Below the pieces are notes generated by a model. The model saw only the letters and a list, made by a program, of their open reading frames with translations. It ran no database searches and was not told where the DNA came from. DNA of 64,000 nucleotides from Pediococcus acidilactici (GTDB lineage Bacteria > Bacillota > Bacilli > Lactobacillales > Lactobacillaceae), in NCBI GenBank assembly GCA_024970065.1, contig CP103908.1, positions 434,001 to 498,000 on the forward strand, given 5' to 3'. Positions 27,017-35,437 of this stretch are shown piece by piece (within the stretch, counting starts at the first letter, position 1; the number at the start of each line of letters is the position of its first letter). The translations under genes were made by a program, and so were the position numbers.

Positions 27017-28033
27017 ATGGCAAAAAAAGTTGCAGTGTTAGGAGCCGGTTCATGGGGCAGTATTTTAGCAAACATGTTGGTTCAAAATGGCAATGATGTA
27101 GTTGCTTGGACAAACATGGAGGCGCAAGCTCAAGAACTTAACGACCAACACACTAACGAGCATTACGTGCCAGGTTTTAAGTATGATGAACGTTTAGTAG
27201 CGACAACCGATTTGGAATTCGCGTTGAAGGATGTTGACGCGGTACTTTTCGTTGTTCCTACTAAGGTAATGCGCTTAGTTGCTCAACAAATGGTTGCCGT
27301 TTTAGAAAAAACAAAGCAACAACCAGTAATTATTCATGCAAGTAAGGGACTTGAGTTAGGAACTCACAAACGACTTTCCGAAGTTTTGGAAGAAGAAATT
27401 CCAAGTCAGTACCGGAAGGCGATCGTGGTCTTGTCTGGCCCAAGTCATGCCGAAGAAGTTGCTAAGCAAGACTTGACGTTGGTAACGGCGGCAAGTGCTG
27501 ATTTAGCAAGTGCTGAAATGGTCCAAAAATTATTTATGAACCATTACTTCCGTGTTTACACCAATGACGACATCATCGGCGTAGAGATGGGTGCGGCGTT
27601 GAAAAACGTCATTGCAATCGGTGCGGGTGCTTTACACGGCCTTGGTTATGGGGACGATGCTAAAGCAGCCCTTATTACCCGTGGGTTAGCTGAAATCTCA
27701 CGGTTAGGCGTTGCCTTTGGGGCTAAGCCACTGACCTTTATTGGTTTATCTGGGGTTGGTGATTTAATCGTTACGGCTACGAGTGTGCATTCTCGAAACT
27801 GGCGGGCTGGTAACGAGCTTGGTCAAGGAATGAAGTTGCAAGAAGTTATCGATACGATGGGGATGGTCATCGAAGGGATTCCTTCTACTAAGGCAGCTTA
27901 CGAATTGGCCCAACAAAAACACATTGAGATGCCAATTACTGAAGCCATCTACGATGTGTTGTATAATGAAAAAGGTGTTAAAGAAGTCATTGATGACCTT
28001 ATGCACCGGGATGGAAAATCAGAATTAGAGTAA
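27017..28033 (+). CDS. gpsA: Glycerol-3-phosphate dehydrogenase [NAD(P)+]
   Basis: A 338-aa enzyme reducing dihydroxyacetone phosphate to sn-glycerol-3-phosphate for phospholipid and teichoic acid backbones. The dinucleotide-binding motif [13 protein letters not shown] is at the N-terminus; the catalytic region [15 protein letters not shown] and the [17 protein letters not shown]-type helix (here SRLGVAFG) are present. GTAAGGGG precedes ATG 27017. galU follows after 22 bp, so both probably share one transcript. Confidence 0.96.
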   Translation: MAKKVAVLGAGSWGSILANMLVQNGNDVVAWTNMEAQAQELNDQHTNEHYVPGFKYDERLVATTDLEFALKDVDAVLFVVPTKVMRLVAQQMVAVLEKTKQQPVIIHASKGLELGTHKRLSEVLEEEIPSQYRKAIVVLSGPSHAEEVAKQDLTLVTAASADLASAEMVQKLFMNHYFRVYTNDDIIGVEMGAALKNVIAIGAGALHGLGYGDDAKAALITRGLAEISRLGVAFGAKPLTFIGLSGVGDLIVTATSVHSRNWRAGNELGQGMKLQEVIDTMGMVIEGIPSTKAAYELAQQKHIEMPITEAIYDVLYNEKGVKEVIDDLMHRDGKSELE

Positions 28034-28055
28034 ATATTTGGAGGTTTGAGTTTTT

Positions 28056-28931
28056 ATGACAAAAGTACGTAAAGCAATCATACCAGCAGCGGGATTAGGA
28101 ACCCGATTCTTACCAGTAACCAAGGCTTCGCCTAAGGAAATGTTGCCAATCGTGGATAAGCCTACGATTCAATACATCGTTGAAGAAGCACGGAAATCTG
28201 GAATCGAAGACATCTTGATCATTACCGGAAAAGGTAAACGGGCAATTGAAGACCACTTTGACGCGGTTCCTGAATTGGAAGCTAACTTAAAGGCAAAGGG
28301 CAAGAAGCAAATGTTGAAGATGGTTGAAGAAACCACCGGTCTGAACATGTACTTCAAGCGTCAAAGTCATCCCCGTGGTTTAGGGGACGCGGTTTTAACT
28401 GCGAAGACATTCGTTGGTAACGAACCATTTGTCGTTATGTTAGGTGACGATTTGATGGAAGACAAGGTTCCCCTAACTAAGCAACTGGTTGATTCGTTTG
28501 AAGATACTGGCGCTTCTACATTGGCTGTTTTACCAGTCCCACATGATGAAGTTTCGAAGTACGGGGTCATTGATCCATCTGAAGAAGTGGAAAAGGGCTT
28601 GTACAACGTTTCTAAATTTGTGGAAAAACCAGCAGTTGATGAAGCACCAAGTAACTTAGCGATTATTGGTCGCTACGTACTTACTCCAGAAATCTTTAAT
28701 ATTCTAGAAAACCAAAAACCTGGTGAAGGTAACGAAATTCAATTAACCGACGCAATCGATACGTTAAATAAGAAGCAACGGGTATTTGCTAAGGTATTTA
28801 ACGGGGACCGTTACGACGTTGGTAACAAGTTTGGTTTCTTAAAGACCAACATCGAATATGGCTTGAAGCATCCAGAAACTAAGGATGAACTTAAGGCCTA
28901 CATTAAGGATTTAGCTAAAACGCTCAAATAA
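28056..28931 (+). CDS. galU: UTP-glucose-1-phosphate uridylyltransferase
   Basis: A 291-aa nucleotidyltransferase with the sugar-nucleotide motif [20 protein letters not shown] near the N-terminus and [11 protein letters not shown] later. It makes UDP-glucose from glucose-1-phosphate (supplied by the pgm product downstream) for glycolipids, teichoic acid glucosylation and polysaccharides. GGAGG is nine bases before ATG 28056. Strong codon bias and a terminator right after the gene are seen. Confidence 0.96.
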   Translation: MTKVRKAIIPAAGLGTRFLPVTKASPKEMLPIVDKPTIQYIVEEARKSGIEDILIITGKGKRAIEDHFDAVPELEANLKAKGKKQMLKMVEETTGLNMYFKRQSHPRGLGDAVLTAKTFVGNEPFVVMLGDDLMEDKVPLTKQLVDSFEDTGASTLAVLPVPHDEVSKYGVIDPSEEVEKGLYNVSKFVEKPAVDEAPSNLAIIGRYVLTPEIFNILENQKPGEGNEIQLTDAIDTLNKKQRVFAKVFNGDRYDVGNKFGFLKTNIEYGLKHPETKDELKAYIKDLAKTLK

Positions 28932-28949
28932 AATTACTATACGTTATTT

Positions 28950-28990
28950 AAGGGAGGCTCGGACTTTTGGTCCCGGTCTCCTTTATTTAT
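28950..28990 (+). terminator. gpsA-galU terminator
   Basis: AAGGGAG..CGGAC pairs with GTCCCGG..CTCCTTT, a long imperfect stem, followed by ATTTATT. The T tract is interrupted. Confidence 0.7.
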
Positions 28991-29123
28991 TAGCAAAAGG
29001 TTGCTTGGTAACTTGCTGAGCATTAAAAATGTATTTTTTAAATTAGTGATTATAATACAGAACAATGGACAGTTATTAAAAGTAAGTGTATAGTGGATTC
29101 ATTATCAGATATGGAGGATTATT

Positions 29124-30047
29124 ATGGCAAAGCAATATGATGTGATAGTAATCGGTGCGGGACCAGCCGGGATGACGGCAGCTTTGTACGCATCGCGTGC
29201 TAATTTGTCGGTGCTAATGCTTGATCGTGGAATTTATGGTGGTCAAATGAATAACACGGCAGCCATTGAAAATTATCCGGGATTTAAGTCGATTTTAGGA
29301 CCTGACTTAGCGAAGGAAATGTACGAAAGTTCCACCCAATTTGGCGCAGAGTACGCTTACGGCAGCGTTGAATCAATTCGTGACGATGGGGCAACTAAAT
29401 TAGTAAAGACCGACATGGGCGAAGAATTTGTTGGAAAAGCCATCATCATTGGGACTGGTTCAGAATATAAAAAGCTGGGCGTGCCTGGTGAAGAAGAATT
29501 TAGTGGCCGGGGAGTTTCCTACTGTGCGGTATGTGACGGAGCCTTCTTTAAGGGGATGCACTTGATCGTGGTCGGCGGTGGTGACTCAGCGATTGAAGAA
29601 GGAATTTACCTAACTCAATTGGCTTCAAAAGTTACCGTTATTCACCGGCGGGACCAACTCCGGGCGCAAAAAATCAGCCAAGATCGGGCGTTTGCTAACC
29701 CCAAGATGGAATTTGTTTGGAACAGCAACGTAACCGAAATTGTGGGTGATGATAAAGTTACCGGCGTGAAGGTTAAAAATAACCAAACTGGTGAAGATTC
29801 CTTTATTGAAGCTGCGGGGGTATTTATCTACGTTGGGGTTAAGCCAATGACCGCACCATTCAAGGATTTAGGAATCTTAGACGAAAACGGCTGGATTCCA
29901 ACTGACGACTTGATGCATACCAAGGTTCCAGGAATTTTAGCAGTTGGGGACGTACGGAAGAAAAACCTTCGCCAAGTTGCTACGGCAGTTGGTGAAGGTG
30001 GTACGGCTGGACAACAGGCTTACGAATACATTCAATCGTTATCCTAA
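29124..30047 (+). CDS. trxB: Thioredoxin reductase
   Basis: A 307-aa low-molecular-weight flavoenzyme: FAD motif GAGPAGMTAALYASRAN at the N-terminus, redox-active CAVC followed by DG near 134-139, NADPH motif VVGGGDSAIEEG and the second FAD contact GILAVGDVR. It reduces thioredoxin with NADPH. TGGAGGA precedes ATG 29124. It is monocistronic between terminators. Confidence 0.97.
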   Translation: MAKQYDVIVIGAGPAGMTAALYASRANLSVLMLDRGIYGGQMNNTAAIENYPGFKSILGPDLAKEMYESSTQFGAEYAYGSVESIRDDGATKLVKTDMGEEFVGKAIIIGTGSEYKKLGVPGEEEFSGRGVSYCAVCDGAFFKGMHLIVVGGGDSAIEEGIYLTQLASKVTVIHRRDQLRAQKISQDRAFANPKMEFVWNSNVTEIVGDDKVTGVKVKNNQTGEDSFIEAAGVFIYVGVKPMTAPFKDLGILDENGWIPTDDLMHTKVPGILAVGDVRKKNLRQVATAVGEGGTAGQQAYEYIQSLS

Positions 30048-30082
30048 AAGTGTGAAGTCATTAACCATTTAAAAAAATTACG

Positions 30083-30127
30083 AAGCCTCCAGAAGCTAGG
30101 GAAGACCTTGGTTTCTGGAGGCTTTTT
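30083..30127 (+). terminator. trxB terminator
   Basis: AAGCCTCCAGAA / TTCTGGAGGCTT, 12-bp perfect stem, then T6. Confidence 0.93.
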
Positions 30128-30291
30128 TGGTGAGCTTGATTGGTTTAATAATTAAAAACTTTTTTATGGATTAGCTGTACTTTATAATTAGAGTTAACGA
30201 CAGAGTGCGATTTTGGGTAAAACGCTTTCTGAGTGACTAATCGTATTGTATAATAAAAATTAAGTTACTCACACCGAGGAGGAATTTTTGA

Positions 30292-32016
30292 ATGAACTGG
30301 GAAGATTCAGTTAAAGAATGGCAAGATTTTGCCGATTTAGATTTTAACTTAAAACAAGAACTAAAAGAATTAGCAAAGGATCCACAAGCGCTAAAAGAAG
30401 CTTTTTACGCACCAATGGAATTTGGTACTGCTGGAATGCGGGGGGTAATGGGCCCGGGGATTAACCGGATGAACATTTACACGGTTCGCCAAGCAACGGA
30501 AGGCTTAGCTAACTTCATGGACACACTAGCTCCCGAAGACAAGCAACGGGGAGTAGCAATTAGTTTTGACTCCCGTTACCATTCGCAAGAATTTGCTTTA
30601 GAAGCTGCGGGCGTTTTAGGCAACCACGACATTCCAACGTTCGTGTTCGATAGTATGCGGCCTACTCCAGAACTTTCTTTTACGGTTCGGGAATTAAATA
30701 CTTACGCTGGTATTATGATTACGGCTAGTCACAACCCTAAGCAATATAACGGGTATAAAATTTACGGTCCGGATGGTGGACAAATGCCACCAATGGAATC
30801 AGACCGGATTACCGAATACATTCGGAAAGTTACCGATATTTTTGGCGTAAAAGCTTTAACACAAAGTCAACTTCGTGAAAAGGACTTAATGACCTTGATC
30901 GGCGAAGATATTGACCAAAAATATCTTGCACAAGTAAAGACGGTTTCTATTAACCACGACCTTATTAAAAAATATGGCGCAGATATGAAGTTGATTTATT
31001 CACCACTTCACGGAACTGGAAAGGTAGTTGGCGGCCGTGCCCTTGAAAATGCGGGCTTCAAAGATTATACGATGGTTCCTAAACAAGCCATTGCGGATCC
31101 TGAATTTGGTACCACACCGTTCCCTAATCCAGAATTTGCCCAAACTTTTGACTTAGCCATCGAGTTAGGTAAAAAGCAACAGGCAGACCTGTTAATTGCC
31201 ACGGATCCCGACGCAGACCGGCTAGGAGCGGCCGTTCGTTTGCCAAGTGGCGATTATCAATTATTGACCGGAAATCAAATCGCGGCGGTAATGTTAGAAT
31301 ACATTTTAACTGCCCATGACGAAGCGGGAGATTTACCAAAGAACGCTGCAGCCGTAAAATCCATCGTTTCTAGTGAATTGGCAACCCGGATTGCGGAAGC
31401 TCACGGCGTAGAAATGATTGACGTTTTGACCGGATTCAAGTACATTGCCGATCAAATCAAACATTATGAAGAAACCAATGAACACACCTTCATGTTTGGG
31501 TTCGAAGAAAGTTACGGCTACCTTGTCCGGCCGTTTGTCCGGGATAAGGATGCTATTCAAGGGATTGTGCTATTGGCAGAAATTGCCGCTTATTACCGGA
31601 GTAAGGGTCAAACCCTTTATGATGGGGTGCAAAGCCTCTTCACAACGTACGGCTACCATGAAGAAAAAACCATTTCAAAAGACTTCCCTGGTGTGGATGG
31701 TAAAGCGAAGATGGCAGCAATTATGGAAAAAGTTCGTGAAGAACGCCCAGATCACTTTGACGACGTTGCGGTGGTTGAAACCCAAGACTTCTTAAGTCAA
31801 ACTAAGTACGCAGATAATGGCGAAACTTCACCAATTTCGCTACCAAAAGCGGACGTTTTGAAGTTTAAGCTGGCAGATGGCTCATGGATTGCAATTCGTC
31901 CATCCGGAACGGAACCAAAGATTAAGTTCTACATCGGAGCAGTGGGCGAAAGCGAAGAAGCAACCTTGAAGAAGATCGAAAACTATGAAAAGGCGATTGA
32001 TGGGTTGATAAACTAG
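30292..32016 (+). CDS. pgm: Phosphoglucomutase / phosphomannomutase
   Basis: A 574-aa alpha-D-phosphohexomutase with the phosphoserine loop TASHNPKQYNGYK, metal-binding DPDADRLG, sugar-binding GFEESYGYL and the phosphate-binding end RPSGTEPKIKFY. It interconverts glucose-6-phosphate and glucose-1-phosphate, feeding GalU. CGAGGAGGA is eight bases before ATG 30292, and TATAAT at about 30250 is a likely -10. A 640-bp non-coding stretch with four large hairpins follows before a terminator, so the mRNA probably has a long structured 3' end. Confidence 0.96.
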   Translation: MNWEDSVKEWQDFADLDFNLKQELKELAKDPQALKEAFYAPMEFGTAGMRGVMGPGINRMNIYTVRQATEGLANFMDTLAPEDKQRGVAISFDSRYHSQEFALEAAGVLGNHDIPTFVFDSMRPTPELSFTVRELNTYAGIMITASHNPKQYNGYKIYGPDGGQMPPMESDRITEYIRKVTDIFGVKALTQSQLREKDLMTLIGEDIDQKYLAQVKTVSINHDLIKKYGADMKLIYSPLHGTGKVVGGRALENAGFKDYTMVPKQAIADPEFGTTPFPNPEFAQTFDLAIELGKKQQADLLIATDPDADRLGAAVRLPSGDYQLLTGNQIAAVMLEYILTAHDEAGDLPKNAAAVKSIVSSELATRIAEAHGVEMIDVLTGFKYIADQIKHYEETNEHTFMFGFEESYGYLVRPFVRDKDAIQGIVLLAEIAAYYRSKGQTLYDGVQSLFTTYGYHEEKTISKDFPGVDGKAKMAAIMEKVREERPDHFDDVAVVETQDFLSQTKYADNGETSPISLPKADVLKFKLADGSWIAIRPSGTEPKIKFYIGAVGESEEATLKKIENYEKAIDGLIN

Positions 32017-32044
32017 AGAATGGAGGCCAGCGGGTAGTTTTTGA

Positions 32045-32108
32045 GGATTAACTGGATTTTAGGTTTGATCGTGGTTTGAGCGATCGAACCTAAAATTTGG
32101 TTAACCGG
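32045..32108 (+). repeat. Hairpin unit A1
   Basis: The left arm starts GGATTAACTGGATTTTAGG and the right arm ends AAATTTGGTTAACCGG, with loop TGGTTTGAG. About 26 pairs form with one bulge; the four non-Watson-Crick positions are all G.U-compatible on the plus strand. The flank 32109-32158 holds a second small hairpin, TTGACT / AGTCAA. Confidence 0.9.
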
Positions 32109-32158
32109 AGAAAATTGCTGGCCGGAATTCGTTTTGACTAAAAGGCAGTCAAGCACAA

Positions 32159-32222
32159 GGATTAACTGAATATCGGGACTAATCGCGTTTTGAGCGATTG
32201 GTTCCGATATTTGGTTAACCGG
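32159..32222 (+). repeat. Hairpin unit B1
   Basis: Starts 114 bp after A1. It has the same outer arms (GGATTAACTG and TTGGTTAACCGG) and a loop GTTTTGA, but a different inner stem (AATATCGGGACTAATCGC) that still pairs with its own right arm; the non-Watson-Crick positions are again G.U. Confidence 0.9.
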
Positions 32223-32272
32223 AGAAAACTGGGTGCCGGAGCACGTTTCGGCTATATAGCAGTGAAGCGTAA

Positions 32273-32335
32273 GTTTAACTGGATTTTAGGTTTAATCGCG
32301 GTTTGAGCGATCGAACCTAAAATTTGGTTAACCGG
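32273..32335 (+). repeat. Hairpin unit A2
   Basis: Starts 114 bp after B1 and is nearly identical to A1, including the following ~50-bp linker. One inner position becomes an A.C mismatch. Confidence 0.9.
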
Positions 32336-32385
32336 AGAAAATTGCTGGCCGGAATTCGTTTTGACTAAAAGGCAGTCAAGCACAA

Positions 32386-32449
32386 GAATTAACTGAATAT
32401 CGGGACTAATCGCGTTTTGAGCGATTGGTTCCGATACTTGGTTAACCGG
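32386..32449 (+). repeat. Hairpin unit B2
   Basis: Starts 113 bp after A2 and is nearly identical to B1 apart from a T-to-C change near the end of the right arm. A and B units alternate, so an A-B dimer of about 227 bp appears to have been duplicated. Confidence 0.9.
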
Positions 32450-32509
32450 AGAAATTTGGGTACCGGAGCACGTTTAAATCCAACAATCAATTTAATAACT
32501 CGATAAACA

Positions 32510-32537
32510 AAGATTCGGCTAACGGCCGGATCTTTTT
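32510..32537 (+). terminator. Terminator downstream of the hairpin array
   Basis: AAGATTCGGC pairs with GCCGGATCTT (one G.T) around a five-base loop, followed by T6. It probably ends the pgm transcript, which would place the hairpin array in the pgm 3'UTR. Confidence 0.85.
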
Positions 32538-32660
32538 TAGTTTTCAGCTGTTTTAAATGGGTTTGCTAAGCCAAGTTTGTTCCCCGGGGGAAAACTTTCA
32601 CATTCCAGTTTATTTGTGATAGTATGTTAACAATTTAAATTTATTTAGGGGGAATTTTTT

Positions 32661-33290
32661 ATGGGGATGCATCAATTTTTTAAGAGTTTAAGCAATTTAG
32701 AAACGATCTATCGGGCACCGGGCTTCTTTAAGTATCAGAAGCACTCGGTCGCAGAACATTCCTTTAAAGTGGCGGAAATCGCCCAATTTTTAGGTGACGT
32801 AGAAGAGCATGCGGGAAACCAAATTAATTGGCGTTTACTTTATGAAAAATCCCTTAATCACGACTATAACGAACGGTTCATCGGCGACATCAAGACGCCG
32901 GTTAAGTACGCGACGGCCGATTTACGCAAAATGTTGGCAAATGTAGAAGATTCAATGAAGGATAACTTCATTAAAAACGAAATCCCTGCTGAATTCCAAG
33001 ACGCTTACGAACGACGTTTATCAGAAGGCAAGGATGACACGATTGAAGGTAAAATTTTGGCAGTAGCGGATAAGATCGACTTGCTTTACGAGTCGTTTGG
33101 TGAAATCCAAAAGGGAAATCCGGAAGACGTTTATACTGACATCTATAAGGAAAGTTTAACCACGATTGTTAAGTATAAAAAGATGCCGAGCGTGCAATAC
33201 TTCCTCGAAAAAGTTTTACCCGAATTGTTAAATGAAGAGTTCACGGACCAACTGAAATTAGAAAAAATCAGCCGTACAATTATTCAATAG
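32661..33290 (+). CDS. YfbR-like HD-domain phosphohydrolase
   Basis: A 209-aa HD-superfamily protein with metal ligands in HSVAEHSFKVAE (about 29-40), LNHDYNERFIGDI and ADKIDLLYE, the layout of YfbR-type 5'-deoxynucleotidases that dephosphorylate dNMPs. Substrate is inferred. AGGGGGAA stands eight bases before ATG 32661. It sits between the pgm terminator and the uvrB SOS promoter and appears monocistronic. Confidence 0.8.
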   Translation: MGMHQFFKSLSNLETIYRAPGFFKYQKHSVAEHSFKVAEIAQFLGDVEEHAGNQINWRLLYEKSLNHDYNERFIGDIKTPVKYATADLRKMLANVEDSMKDNFIKNEIPAEFQDAYERRLSEGKDDTIEGKILAVADKIDLLYESFGEIQKGNPEDVYTDIYKESLTTIVKYKKMPSVQYFLEKVLPELLNEEFTDQLKLEKISRTIIQ

Positions 33291-33301
33291 CAAAAAAATA
33301 G

Positions 33302-33315
33302 CGAAAGTATGTTCG
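33302..33315 (+). promoter_or_regulatory. LexA (SOS) box upstream of uvrB
   Basis: CGAAAGTATGTTCG matches the Gram-positive SOS consensus CGAACRNRYGTTYG at all but one position. A -10-like TAGAAT follows at 33322-33327. uvrBA are classic SOS genes, so LexA control is expected. Confidence 0.85.
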
Positions 33316-33361
33316 GTGTGATAGAATAGTGGCAGTAACTCAAACGTTAATAATCAAATGG

Positions 33362-33401
33362 CTGAGAGCCAGAACCTAACGGGGTTCATCTCAGTTTTTT
33401 T
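33362..33401 (+). terminator. Terminator-like hairpin in the uvrB leader
   Basis: CTGAGA / TCTCAG encloses a second stem GAACC / GGGTTC and is followed by T7. It lies between the SOS promoter and the uvrB start with no promoter after it, so it either terminates the upstream HD-domain gene with read-through for uvrB or acts as an attenuator. Confidence 0.8.
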
Positions 33402-33421
33402 GTGTGAATGGGGGAAAAATA

Positions 33422-35425
33422 ATGATTGAACGCGAGGAAAATCGGCAGTTCGAACTAGTTTCTAAGTACCAGCCTACTGGGGACCAACCGACGGCGATTA
33501 AACAACTAGTTGACGGAATTCAGAAGGGTGAAAAAGAACAGATCCTTTTGGGTGCAACCGGAACTGGAAAGACTTTTACCATTTCAAACGTAATTCAGCA
33601 GGTCAACAAGCCGACGCTGATTTTATCACACAACAAGACGCTCGCTGGACAATTGTATGGTGAATTCAAACAATTTTTCCCAAATAACGCAGTTGAGTAT
33701 TTTGTTAGTTATTACGACTATTACCAACCCGAAGCATACGTACCTTCTAGTGACACTTATATTGAAAAGGATTCGTCCATCAACGACGAAATTGATGAGC
33801 TACGGCATTCGGCAACGAGCTCGCTATTGGAACGGAACGACGTGATTGTAGTGGCTTCGGTTTCCAGTATTTTTGGGTTAGGGGACCCGCGTGAATATCG
33901 CGACCAGGCGTTATCATTACGCGTGGGGCAAGAGATTGATCGTAATCAATTACTTCGAGAATTAGTTGATATTCAATATGAAAGAAACGACATTGATTTT
34001 CAACGGGGACGTTTCCGGGTGCACGGCGACGTGGTGGAAATCTTCCCAGCGGCTAACGAAGCCCACTCGATTCGGGTGGAATTCTTCGGCGATGAGATTG
34101 ACCGGATGCGCGAGATGGATGCCTTAACTGGAGAAATTATTGGTGATCGTGACCACATCACCATTTTCCCGGCGACCCACTTTATGACTAATGAAGACCG
34201 GATGGAACACGCTATCGAAGGAATCGAAGCGGAATTAAAGGACCGACTTGCGGAATTAGAAGGCCAGGGTAAGTTGTTAGAGGCGCAACGACTGAAGCAA
34301 CGGACCACTTACGATATCGAAATGTTGCGAGAAATGGGTTATACCAACGGAATTGAAAACTATTCCCGGCACATGGACGGCCGGAAGCCTGGTGAACCAC
34401 CGTATACGCTACTGGATTTCTTTCCAGACGACTTCCTATTGGTAGTTGACGAATCACACGTTACCATGCCACAGGTTCGGGGAATGTACAACGGGGACCG
34501 GGCTCGGAAACAACAATTAATTGACTATGGATTCCGGTTACCAAGCGCGTTAGATAACCGACCGTTGAAGCTTGAAGAGTTTGAAAAGCACGTTCACCAA
34601 GTAGTTTACATGTCCGCGACCCCCGGAGATTACGAAACCGCCCGGACGGATCACGTGGTACAACAAATTATTCGACCAACTGGATTATTGGATCCAACTA
34701 TTGAAGTGCGGCCAATCATGGGCCAAATGGATGATTTGCTTGGTGAAATTAACCAACGGGTGGAAAAAGACGAACGGGTCTTTGTAACTACCTTGACGAA
34801 AAAGATGGCCGAAGATTTAACCGATTATCTGAAGGATATGGGAATCAAAGTGGCCTACCTGCATAGTGACGTAAAGACGCTGGAGCGAACCCGGATTATT
34901 CGCGATTTACGACTGGGCAAGTACGACGTCTTGGTCGGAATTAACTTGCTTAGGGAAGGAATTGATGTTCCGGAAGTTTCGCTGGTGGCAATTTTAGATG
35001 CTGATAAGGAAGGTTTCTTACGTAACACTCGTTCCATGATTCAGGTAGCTGGACGGGCGGCCCGTAACGAACACGGGCACGTTATTATGTATGCCGACCA
35101 CGTTACTCAATCCATGAAAGAAACCATCGACGAAACTGCGCGGCGGCGTTCGATTCAGGAAGCTTATAATAAGGAACACGGGATTACCCCGCACACGATT
35201 AAAAAAGACATTCGTTCATTAATTTCGGCAACTACGGAAACGGAAGACGCGGGCAAAAAGGACGACTTTTTGGACGTGGACTTTGCGGATATGGATCGTA
35301 AGGATCAAAGAGAAATGATTGAAAGTCTGGAAGACCAAATGCGGGCGGCAGCTAAAGAACTTGATTTTGAACGCGCTGCTAATCTGCGTGATACGGTATT
35401 GGAATTAAAAGCCCAGATTGATTAG
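33422..35425 (+). CDS. uvrB: Excinuclease ABC subunit B
   Basis: A 667-aa nucleotide-excision-repair helicase with Walker A GATGTGKT near 40, the damage-verifying beta-hairpin region [10 protein letters not shown], helicase motif QVAGRAARN and the C-terminal UVR coiled-coil domain ([15 protein letters not shown]). It is loaded onto lesions by UvrA and recruits UvrC. ATG 33422 with GGGGGAAA before it is chosen; the frame is open back to 33404 without a ribosome site. uvrA follows 12 bp downstream. Confidence 0.98.
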   Translation: MIEREENRQFELVSKYQPTGDQPTAIKQLVDGIQKGEKEQILLGATGTGKTFTISNVIQQVNKPTLILSHNKTLAGQLYGEFKQFFPNNAVEYFVSYYDYYQPEAYVPSSDTYIEKDSSINDEIDELRHSATSSLLERNDVIVVASVSSIFGLGDPREYRDQALSLRVGQEIDRNQLLRELVDIQYERNDIDFQRGRFRVHGDVVEIFPAANEAHSIRVEFFGDEIDRMREMDALTGEIIGDRDHITIFPATHFMTNEDRMEHAIEGIEAELKDRLAELEGQGKLLEAQRLKQRTTYDIEMLREMGYTNGIENYSRHMDGRKPGEPPYTLLDFFPDDFLLVVDESHVTMPQVRGMYNGDRARKQQLIDYGFRLPSALDNRPLKLEEFEKHVHQVVYMSATPGDYETARTDHVVQQIIRPTGLLDPTIEVRPIMGQMDDLLGEINQRVEKDERVFVTTLTKKMAEDLTDYLKDMGIKVAYLHSDVKTLERTRIIRDLRLGKYDVLVGINLLREGIDVPEVSLVAILDADKEGFLRNTRSMIQVAGRAARNEHGHVIMYADHVTQSMKETIDETARRRSIQEAYNKEHGITPHTIKKDIRSLISATTETEDAGKKDDFLDVDFADMDRKDQREMIESLEDQMRAAAKELDFERAANLRDTVLELKAQID

Positions 35426-35437
35426 GAGGAATTCCGT

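Larger units (their letters stand above)
32017..32660 (+). other. Long non-coding interval after pgm with a hairpin array
   Basis: No gene is supported in these 644 bases. They contain four tandem ~114-bp units with long hairpins (32045-32449), an intrinsic terminator (32510-32537), the GC-rich palindrome TTCCCCGGGGGAA (32580-32592) and a probable promoter, TTCACA (about 32597), 17 bases, TAGTAT, for the downstream HD-domain gene. Confidence 0.85.

Noticed and set aside
30205-30235. cre-like sequence GTAAAACGCTTTCT upstream of pgm
   Set aside because: Three positions disagree with the cre consensus, including both outer bases; too weak to list. A similar half-match near 41471 was dropped for the same reason.
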